A stretch of 5,559 bases of DNA from Alphaproteobacteria bacterium. Its GTDB lineage: Bacteria > Pseudomonadota > Alphaproteobacteria > Caulobacterales > Caulobacteraceae. Below, in pieces: positions 1 through 4,438 of the stretch. The notes beneath the pieces were generated by a model. That model was given only the letters and a program-made list of their open reading frames with translations. It was not told where the DNA came from and made no database searches. Every line of letters starts with the position of its first letter. Position 1 is the first letter of the stretch. The position numbers and the translations under genes were made by a program. The DNA is taken from assembly GCA_018895795.1 (NCBI GenBank), contig JAHINZ010000003.1, positions 1 to 5,559 of the forward strand. Direction: 5' to 3'.

Positions 1-247
1 GGCTCAAGCCGTCGCGGTCAGGGTTGGATCGACGCCAGCCGGCATAGTCGACCCGCACAACGCCGTCGCTTGAATCCTGGGCCCGGCGCGCCAGCGGGGC
101 GTCAAAGGCGGCGTGGTCTACCGTGGCGGGCCCGGCTTGCCCGTTTGCGAACACCGCCAGATCCCACGCTGCGGCGGGGTGGGCGACCAGACCCGTCGCG
201 AGTCCGGCTCCCGCGATGATCAAGGCGCGTCTCTTCAGGTCGGCCAT
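1..247 (-). CDS. DUF547-type exported protein, N-terminal part, cut by window edge
   Basis: An open frame begins with ATG at 247 and runs without a stop to the left edge, giving the first 82 residues. The N-terminus is a signal peptide: positive MADLKRR, a hydrophobic stretch at about residues 8-24, then a small-residue AAA site before WDL near residue 27. The twin arginine is loosely Tat-like, but the classical motif is incomplete. After the signal, the pattern TVDHAAFDAPL followed by VVRVDYAGW resembles the start of the DUF547 domain, whose members have a 'DHxxfdxLL...VdYaxl' opening. The function of DUF547 is unknown; the protein should act in the periplasm. The start is supported by GAGG eight bases upstream of the ATG. 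The gene lies downstream of the GNAT gene on the same strand, but 417 bases away, so it probably has its own promoter. The family call rests on a short region and is moderate; the coding call is strong. Confidence 0.65.
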   Translation of the reverse strand, partial: MADLKRRALIIAGAGLATGLVAHPAAAWDLAVFANGQAGPATVDHAAFDAPLARRAQDSSDGVVRVDYAGWRRSNPDRDGLS

Positions 248-664
248 GCTCGGAACCTCGCAGTTGCAGACCTTAGAGTCGGGTGGTGTGTGATCGCAAG
301 GCGACGGCGCCGCCCCGGGTTGGCTCGCGGCCGTTCAGGTCAGCGCTCGACCACCAGGACTGGGCTCCGATGGAAAGCCCGATCCTGCTAGGGCCGGTGT
401 GGGCGCGAACTGAAGTGCGACGAAGGGCCAGGACAGGATGATGGAGAGGGGACCTCTTGTCACGTCAGGGTTTCAGGGCCTTGGCCGTCGAGCGACGGGC
501 GGGCGCGGAGCTCGGCCGGCGACCCTCGCAAGGGCAGGGGTATTCGCCCTTCCTGATCTCGCCGAGCGCGCCGCCAGGCGGGCAAGGCCCTGACGGGTTT
601 GCGCGCCCTTGTAGCGCGCCCGACCTATACGTTCGCCGGGAGGACTAAAGAAACTCAATGACGC
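248..664. other. Gene-free stretch between GNAT gene and DUF547 gene
   Basis: I see no credible gene in these 417 bases. Two overlapping antiparallel frames around 457-658 encode arginine/alanine-rich low-complexity products. The minus one starts with TTG; neither has a convincing Shine-Dalgarno sequence or a recognisable family. Two short inverted repeats are present: GCGCGC at 601-606 with 614-619 (7-base loop), and an AAGGGC/GCCCTT pair around 530-561. Neither is followed by a T-run, although the first lies just past the end of the GNAT gene and might help end its transcript. The stretch should also hold the promoter of the DUF547 gene; a weak TTGCGA / TCTAAG pair lies just upstream of that gene on the minus strand. 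Confidence 0.6.
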
Positions 665-1114
665 TCAGCTGCGCTTTCTCAGAGCTCGGGTGAAAGCCTC
701 CCCGCTTTCGACAAAACCGGTGGCCAGACAAAATGTGCGCATGTCCCCGGGCCCGATCGGCGAGTGAACCACAAGCTCGCCGCACCCTGCGGAGCGGGCG
801 GCCTGGGAGGCTGCCTTGAGAAGCAGGCGCGCGACGCCGTTTCGACGCCGGTCTGGATCGACGAGGAGCATGGAGATCCACCCCACCTTTGGGTCGGCCG
901 TGAGCACCGAATGCCAATGCACCGCGATGACGCCCGACGGCGGGCCCCATTCGTCGGCGATAAGCAGGACGCCGGGTTGGTCCTGAATGGCCCTCAGACG
1001 CAGGGCAAGTTTGTCTCGGGCAAGGGTTGGCCCTGCTGTTTTGAGCAGTTCGGCCAATCCGTCCACGTCGCCATTGTCGGCGGCTCGAATGGACAAACCA
1101 TGGCGGCTCGACAT
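665..1114 (-). CDS. GNAT family N-acetyltransferase
   Basis: A 149-residue protein, the usual size for a single-domain GCN5-related acetyltransferase. These enzymes move an acetyl group from acetyl-CoA to an amine on a small molecule or protein in the cytoplasm. The opening LSIRAADNGDVDGLAELL (residues 7-24) is the typical beta1-alpha1 of the family. The acetyl-CoA pyrophosphate loop (motif A) is clear at residues 83-95, LLVDPDRRRNGVA, fitting V-D-P-x-x-R/Q-x-x-G-x-A. The C-terminal motif B region (CLATGFVESGEAFTRAL) is somewhat divergent, and the substrate cannot be inferred. I chose ATG at 1114 because the family homology begins there and a GGGAG lies 11 bases upstream. The frame stays open to a TTG at 1279 that overlaps the stop of the upstream esterase by four bases. 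The 55 extra residues look non-coding, but translational coupling there cannot be fully excluded. It is probably cotranscribed with the esterase. Confidence 0.85.
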   Translation of the reverse strand: MSSRHGLSIRAADNGDVDGLAELLKTAGPTLARDKLALRLRAIQDQPGVLLIADEWGPPSGVIAVHWHSVLTADPKVGWISMLLVDPDRRRNGVARLLLKAASQAARSAGCGELVVHSPIGPGDMRTFCLATGFVESGEAFTRALRKRS

Positions 1115-1275
1115 GGCGGTTCTGTCTCCCAGTCGCGCAAGGTTACTGTCATGGCCGCTCACGCCGAAGCCATAGAACGCCTGTCTGGCTGTTAGAAGCA
1201 GGCGAGGGTTCTCGTCTGGCGCAACGCCGCGGGTCAAGATCGATTTCTTTGAGGTCGTGAGCGGAGGCTTGCCTG

Positions 1276-1935
1276 TCAAACAAGGCGCTTGAGCAGGAAA
1301 CGCGCGCCGAGCTGGAGGCCTGGTTCATCGATGCTGTGGCCAAGGCCTGGGGAAACGCGTGATGTGACGTCGAAGTCCAGGCCTTTGAGCTGGACTTCGG
1401 CTTGATGCAGAGCTTCGACGGGCAGAACGTCGTCGCGGTCGCCGTGGATGAGTAGAATCGGTGGCTTGGTCACGACCTCGGCGACCAGTGCGTCTGGGTC
1501 GGCCAGCATGCCGGAGAAGCCGATGATGCCGGCCAGGGTCCTGGCCCGGCGCGGCGCGACATGCAGCGCCATCATCGTGCCCTGGCTGAACCCGACCAAG
1601 GCCAGCTTGTCTTCGCTGAGACCATGGGCGGCGAGCTGAGCGTCGATATAGGCGTTCAGGGCCGGGGCCGAGACGCGGACACCCGCCGCGCGCGCCGCGG
1701 GCGACAGGCTGGTCAGGGGCCACCATTGTCGACCGTAGGGAACGCCGTCGCAGGGCTGAGGCGCGTCAGGCGCAAGGAACAGCGTGTCGGGCAGGGCCGT
1801 GGCCCAGTAGGGCGCCAAGTCGATCAGGTCCGCGCCGTTCGATCCGTAGCCGTGCAGGAAGATCACCAGGGATCTGGCCGGGCCGCCCGAGATCGGCGAC
1901 GCGCTGGGACCGTCAAGCGTGGGGATCTGAGTCAT
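1276..1935 (-). CDS. Phospholipase/carboxylesterase family alpha/beta hydrolase
   Basis: A 219-residue serine hydrolase of the Abhydrolase_2 (phospholipase/carboxylesterase, acyl-protein-thioesterase-like) family, which hydrolyses carboxylic esters of small acyl substrates. All catalytic elements are visible: oxyanion-hole segment LHGYGSNG at residues 27-34, nucleophile Ser117 in GFSQG, Asp168 in HGDRDDVLP (164-172), and His200 in GLGHSID. Their spacing agrees closely with known bacterial carboxylesterases of this size. The WWPL segment (71-74) is also typical of the group. There is no signal peptide, so it is cytoplasmic. I start at ATG 1935 because AGGAG sits five bases upstream; a longer frame up to 1974 adds only a proline-rich, poorly conserved 13 residues. 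The GNAT gene follows on the same strand after 161 bases. The physiological substrate cannot be read from the sequence. Confidence 0.9.
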   Translation of the reverse strand: MTQIPTLDGPSASPISGGPARSLVIFLHGYGSNGADLIDLAPYWATALPDTLFLAPDAPQPCDGVPYGRQWWPLTSLSPAARAAGVRVSAPALNAYIDAQLAAHGLSEDKLALVGFSQGTMMALHVAPRRARTLAGIIGFSGMLADPDALVAEVVTKPPILLIHGDRDDVLPVEALHQAEVQLKGLDFDVTSRVSPGLGHSIDEPGLQLGARFLLKRLV

Positions 1936-1940
1936 GGCGG

Positions 1941-1945
1941 CTCCT
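1941..1945 (-). promoter_or_regulatory. Ribosome binding site of the esterase gene
   Basis: AGGAG on the minus strand, five bases before ATG 1935. It decides between this start and the longer frame reaching 1974, which would place the site inside the coding region. Confidence 0.7.
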
Positions 1946-1972
1946 GGTGGGGTCTGTTCGGGTCGGGTGCTC

Positions 1973-2001
1973 ACTATATCCGCGTGGGCGCGGCTGCGTC
2001 G
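1973..2001 (-). promoter_or_regulatory. Possible promoter of the esterase-GNAT pair
   Basis: A good -10 hexamer TATAGT (1978-1973) is preceded, 17 bases upstream, by CGACGC (2001-1996), a weak -35. This would give a leader of roughly 30 bases before ATG 1935. The -10 stands out in otherwise GC-rich DNA, but the -35 match is poor, so this is only a candidate. Confidence 0.3.
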
Positions 2002-2286
2002 CCCGGCAACAACTAACCTGGGCGTCGTCAGGATCGTTTTCGACCGTCGGGCGCGGCGTGAACCCGCCGATCGCCTGGCTGATCTGGCTGAGACTATGTT
2101 GGCTTGAAGTGGTCGGATACCGGAAAGCAGACCAGCCCAAGGTCTGAAAAGATCAGGTCCTGTCTATGGTCAGGTGCTCGCCCCGGCGGTGTGCCGGCCC
2201 AGCTTTCGCTGACAGAGGTGTTTCTGACGCTGTTTGCGCAAGGATCGCACCGATCGTTGTCTTGAGGGCTTGGCTGGCTAGAGAGG

Positions 2287-2304
2287 GGCGCCCAAATCGG
2301 CGCC
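2287..2304 (-). terminator. Hairpin downstream of tRNA-Leu, possible terminator
   Basis: A perfect six-base stem, GGCGCC at 2304-2299 pairing with GGCGCC at 2292-2287, with a six-base loop, starts 10 bases after the encoded CCA of the tRNA. Reading with the tRNA it is followed by a pyrimidine-rich CCTCTCT tract rather than a pure T-run. The position suits a terminator or a 3'-processing barrier. Confidence 0.4.
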
Positions 2305-2314
2305 TTGCTGTAAC

Positions 2315-2622
2315 TGGTGCGGGCGGCCGGAATCGAACCGGCATAGCCTTGCGGCTGACGGATTTTCGTACCACTTCGGCTTTAGCCGCCGGCCCAAAGG
2401 TCGGGCCGTTCGTGGTCTGGACTATCCCTTCACCCTGCTCCGGCATGCCAGAGTTTAGGTGCTGCCCGTCTAGTCTCTACACCTTCCCCGGGAGGGGCTT
2501 GGCTCGGGATCGCCATCTGACAGGGTTCCCCGAATTTGAGCAGTTCTACGTCCTGGATTTCTCCGGGCGCACTCAATCGTCTGGTTCAAGTCCGTTGCGT
2601 CTACCAATTCCGCCACGCCCGC
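2315..2622 (-). tRNA. tRNA-Leu(UAA), interrupted by a group I intron
   Basis: The gene runs 5' to 3' from 2622 to 2315. Exon 1 (2622-2588, 35 nt) holds the 5' acceptor strand GCGGGCG, the D arm with AATTGGTAGAC as in leucine tRNAs, and the 5' anticodon stem ACGGA plus CTT. Exon 2 (2366-2315, 52 nt) continues with AAAA, TCCGT closing the anticodon stem, a class II variable arm AGCC-GCAA-GGCT, a T arm GCCGG-TTCGATT-CCGGC, the acceptor strand CGCCCGC, discriminator A and an encoded CCA. The seven acceptor pairs are perfect. Joined, the loop reads CTTAAAA, so the anticodon is UAA and the mature tRNA is 87 nt. It decodes UUA and wobbles to UUG. The two plus-strand genes in the window contain no TTA codon that I can see, so this should be a low-demand tRNA. 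It lies 70 bases downstream of the MscS gene on the same strand. Confidence 0.95.
2367..2587 (-). ncRNA. Group I (IC3-type) self-splicing intron in tRNA-Leu
   Basis: This 221-nt insertion follows U34 of the anticodon and ends in G, as group I introns do. The exon end ACTT (2591-2588) plus intron GA pairs with TTGAGT (2576-2571) to make P1, with the required U-G wobble exactly at the 5' splice site. P2 (2566-2552) is capped by a GAAA tetraloop. P3 pairs CTGCTC (2543-2538) with GGGCAG (2467-2462). The core elements are P/P4 around AAATTCGGGGAA (2537-2526), Q GAGCCAAGCC, R GTAGAGACTAGACGG (2480-2466) and S GATAGTCC (2426-2419). P7, the guanosine site, pairs GACTA (2475-2471) with TAGTC (2424-2420). 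P8 is CACC/GGTG. These core strings closely resemble, from memory, the Azoarcus tRNA-Ile intron. It encodes no endonuclease. It should excise itself from the precursor using a free guanosine. The insertion site equals that of the cyanobacterial tRNA-Leu(UAA) intron. Confidence 0.93.
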
Positions 2623-2635
2623 CTGAACAGCGCGA

Positions 2636-2664
2636 GCTATAATCGGCCGGGTGGGGGACGTCGA
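2636..2664 (-). promoter_or_regulatory. Possible promoter of tRNA-Leu
   Basis: On the minus strand, TCGACG (2664-2659; CTCGAC against the alphaproteobacterial CTTGAC) is followed after 17 bases by TATAGC (2641-2636). Initiation about seven bases further on would fall just before the tRNA 5' end at 2622, a short leader typical of tRNA genes. The core hexamers are moderate matches only. Confidence 0.4.
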
Positions 2665-2691
2665 GGCTTTCGAGGCGCGGCGACCCGGCCG
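2644..2691 (-). terminator. Inverted repeat after the MscS gene, terminator-like
   Basis: A perfect nine-base inverted repeat, CGGCCGGGT and ACCCGGCCG (arms 2691-2683 and 2652-2644), begins one base past the stop codon of the channel gene. The 30-base loop contains TCGAGGC twice (2661-2667 and 2670-2676 on the plus strand). There is no T-run, and the loop is long for a canonical terminator. It overlaps the candidate tRNA promoter: the -35 lies in the loop and the downstream arm in the spacer. Confidence 0.4.
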
Positions 2692-2692
2692 C

Positions 2693-3811
2693 TCAATCGG
2701 TTGGCGTCGCGGGCCTGCTCGCCTGATCGGCCAAGCCCTCTCCCAGGCCCAATCTCTGGCGCGTCAGGGCGGCGGGCAGGTCGGCGGCGATGAAGGCCAT
2801 CATCTTTTCGCGGACCTCGCAGCGCAGATCAAACACCGTGGGGGCGTTGCGGCCGCTGATCAGGCACCGCACTTCCAGAACCTGGGCGGTGATGTCGGTG
2901 ACCGCCAGATTGACCACCTTGCCGTCCCACAGCTTGGACGCCCGGGCGATCTCCTCCAGCTTGGCCCGCAGGATGTCGATCGGCGCGGCATGGTCGACAT
3001 AGAGCATGGCCGTGCCGATCAGCGCGGCCGAGTCCCGGGTCCAGTTCTGGAACGGGGTCTGGATGAAATAGCTCAGCGGCACGACCATCCGCCGCCAGTC
3101 CCACAGCCGCACGACCACATAGGTGGCGTTGATCTCCTCGACATTCCCCCATTCCTTTTCGACAATCACGGCGTCGTCGATGCGGATGGGCTGGGTGATG
3201 GCGATCTGGATGCCGGCGATCAGATTGGTCAGCAAGGGCTGCAGGGCCAGGCCGACGATCAGGCTGGCCGCGCCGCCCGCCGCCAGCAGGCTTACGCCCC
3301 ACTGACGCACGCCGGGCATCGTCATCAAGGCCAGGGCCACCGTCACCAGGCCGACAATCACCGCCGCCGCCCGGCGCAGGATGCGCACCTGGGTCAGGTG
3401 TTTGCGGGCCAGTAGGTTGTCTTCGACGTCGATGCGGAAGCGTCGCAGATACAGGGCCGCGCTGATGTCCAGGGCGGTGACCACGATCCAGCCGATCAGC
3501 AGGATGACCAGGATCACCAGCAGTTGCCGGACGCCGGCGGCCTGGCCGGCGGTCAGCGGCGCGATCGACACCGCCGCGGTCAGCGCGGCCGAGATCAGCG
3601 CCAGGCGGGTGGGGCGGCGGGCGCGGACCGCCAGGGCCGGCCAGAAGGCGTCGCGGTTGGCCAGGCCGCGGCGGACCACGGCCACCAGCACCTTGTGGGC
3701 GATGATCGCCGCCAGGACCGCGAGGACCCCCAGGCCCAGGCTGATGCTCCAATCGGGGGCCCAGGCGGGAACCCACGGCAGATCCTGTAGTCGAAGATTA
3801 TGTGAGGCCAT
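2693..3811 (-). CDS. MscS-family mechanosensitive ion channel
   Basis: A 372-residue inner-membrane channel of the small-conductance mechanosensitive family, which opens under membrane tension and releases solutes during hypo-osmotic shock. Hydrophobic segments lie near residues 23-47, 70-87, 96-118 and 147-165. The pore-lining helix follows at about 171-205, with alternating small and large residues (GGAASLIVGLALQPLLTNL) as in MscS TM3. The beta domain follows: QPIRIDDAVIVEKEWGNVEEI (208-228), RRMVVPLSYFIQTPFQNWT (240-258), then the C-terminal alpha/beta part. Five membrane spans put it between E. coli MscS (three) and the large MscK type, nearer the YnaI/YbdG group. I start at ATG 3811; the frame extends to a TTG at 3907, but the extra residues are arginine/proline-rich and look untranslated. 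The ribosome site before 3811 is weak. It diverges from the cytochrome gene and is followed by an inverted repeat and tRNA-Leu. Confidence 0.92.
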   Translation of the reverse strand: MASHNLRLQDLPWVPAWAPDWSISLGLGVLAVLAAIIAHKVLVAVVRRGLANRDAFWPALAVRARRPTRLALISAALTAAVSIAPLTAGQAAGVRQLLVILVILLIGWIVVTALDISAALYLRRFRIDVEDNLLARKHLTQVRILRRAAAVIVGLVTVALALMTMPGVRQWGVSLLAAGGAASLIVGLALQPLLTNLIAGIQIAITQPIRIDDAVIVEKEWGNVEEINATYVVVRLWDWRRMVVPLSYFIQTPFQNWTRDSAALIGTAMLYVDHAAPIDILRAKLEEIARASKLWDGKVVNLAVTDITAQVLEVRCLISGRNAPTVFDLRCEVREKMMAFIAADLPAALTRQRLGLGEGLADQASRPATPTD

Positions 3812-3879
3812 TTGCGCTAAACGCCCGCCGCGTCCGGATGGCTCCGGCCGTCGGTTCTCAGGCGCGGGGCGCGACGGGC

Positions 3880-3907
3880 GTGCTAGGCTGGACTTGACCG
3901 GGATCAA
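3880..3907 (-). promoter_or_regulatory. Possible promoter of the MscS-family gene
   Basis: On the minus strand, TTGATCC (3907-3901) is followed after 13 bases by CCTAGCAC (3887-3880). This resembles the Caulobacter housekeeping pattern TTGACGS-N10-14-GCTANAWC with five of seven and six of eight matches. It would give a leader of about 60 bases before ATG 3811. Its -35 overlaps the FNR/FixK-like box. Confidence 0.35.
3894..3907. promoter_or_regulatory. FNR/FixK-like binding site
   Basis: TTGACCGGGATCAA fits the CRP/FNR-superfamily site TTGA-N6-TCAA exactly, and the fuller TTGAT-N4-ATCAA at nine of ten positions. I found no second TTGA-N6-TCAA by eye in the window. It is centred about 64 bases before the cytochrome start on the plus strand and covers the candidate -35 of the channel gene on the minus strand. 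A second dyad, TGACCGG/CCGGTCA (3895-3901 and 3910-3916), shares its left arm. In alphaproteobacteria FixK/FNR regulators activate respiratory genes, cytochromes among them, when oxygen is low. No clear -10 follows at the expected distance on the plus strand, so function is inferred. Confidence 0.45.
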
Positions 3908-3964
3908 AGCCGGTCACGCCGTCCTGTCCCCTTCGGGAAGGCGCGTCTGATCCTGGAGAGTCCC

Positions 3965-4348
3965 GTGCGCCGGTTGTTGATCTTGAGCCTCTTGCTGGTC
4001 GCGGGCTGCGCGCCGACCCATCCGCCCCTCGGCCGCCATCCGGCCCCCTTGCCCGCGCCCGTCGTCGTGCCGCCGGGTTCGGATCCCGTGAGCCGGGGCA
4101 AGGCGCTGGTCGAGGCCCGCTGCACGGCCTGCCACGCCGTCGGTCCGACCGGCGAAAGCCCGGTGTCGCCGGCCCCGCCGTTTCGAACCCTGGGCCAGCG
4201 CTATCCGGTGGCCAATCTGCAGGAGGCCTTCGCCGAGGGCATTTCCAACGGCCATCCCAAGATGCCGCAGTTCGTCCTGGAGGAGCAGGATGTGACGGAT
4301 CTGATCGCCTATCTGGAAAGCATCCAGACGCCGGCCAAGGCGAAGTGA
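3965..4348 (+). CDS. Lipoprotein c-type cytochrome (mono-haem)
   Basis: A 127-residue electron carrier anchored by lipid on the periplasmic side. The signal peptide MRRLLILSLLLVAGC ends in a lipobox, LVAGC, with Cys15 as the lipidated residue. A proline-rich tether of about 25 residues follows. The cytochrome c domain starts near DPVSRGKALVEARC; the haem motif is CTACH at residues 53-57, and Met100 in HPKMPQF is the likely distal ligand. The C-terminal helix is VTDLIAYLESI (110-120), typical of small class I cytochromes. The start is GTG 3965, supported by GGAG with a six-base spacer; it is the only start giving a complete signal peptide. It diverges from the channel gene, and an FNR/FixK-like box lies upstream. 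The amidohydrolase follows after 90 bases. Its redox partner cannot be identified here. Confidence 0.93.
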   Translation: MRRLLILSLLLVAGCAPTHPPLGRHPAPLPAPVVVPPGSDPVSRGKALVEARCTACHAVGPTGESPVSPAPPFRTLGQRYPVANLQEAFAEGISNGHPKMPQFVLEEQDVTDLIAYLESIQTPAKAK

Positions 4349-4379
4349 TCCCGTCGCGGCGATCCCATTCGATCGGTCC

Positions 4380-4407
4380 TCGACGTGCGGCCATCCCATG
4401 CTAGCGT
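4380..4407 (+). promoter_or_regulatory. Possible promoter of the amidohydrolase gene
   Basis: TCGACGT (4380-4386) is followed after 13 bases by GCTAGCGT (4400-4407), a partial match to the Caulobacter TTGACGS-N10-14-GCTANAWC pattern. A transcript starting near 4413 would have a leader of about 25 bases. The right half of the -10 is a poor match. I see no terminator between the cytochrome and this gene, so read-through is also possible. Confidence 0.3.
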
Positions 4408-4438
4408 CACCGTTCTGAATCAAGGACGGGGACGGACC

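Larger units (their letters stand above)
1936..2314. other. Gene-free stretch between esterase and tRNA-Leu
   Basis: No convincing gene in these 379 bases. Short frames on both strands start with TTG or lack a ribosome site, and frames running to the right cross the tRNA. The stretch holds a possible esterase promoter near 1973-2001 and a GC hairpin at 2287-2304 behind the tRNA. A nine-base tandem duplication with unit CTGGCTGA plus one base lies at 2075-2091. I see no second copy of the tRNA 3' end that would mark an integration site. Confidence 0.6.

Noticed and set aside
1913..2147. Small frames on both strands between the esterase and the tRNA
   Set aside because: The minus frame starts with TTG and overlaps the esterase start; the products show no recognisable motif and lack ribosome sites.
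2315..2366. tRNA 3' end as an attachment site for a genomic island
   Set aside because: No second copy of the tRNA 3' segment, integrase or phage gene appears in the window; the genes on both sides look like core-type genes.
2367..2587. Intron as a mobile element carrying a homing endonuclease
   Set aside because: At 221 nt it is fully used by the ribozyme fold and has no room for an endonuclease.
2166..2642. Plus-strand frame of 158 codons across the tRNA region, and the minus-strand frame at 2153-2446
   Set aside because: Both read through the tRNA. Strings such as GAGGRNRTG and MPVRFRPPAP are the familiar artefacts of translating a tRNA 3' half and are not protein genes.
2829..3776. A 315-codon minus frame and other frames overlapping the MscS gene
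   Set aside because: Arginine/glycine/proline-rich shadow frames; the 372-residue channel frame has clear membrane and beta-domain motifs.
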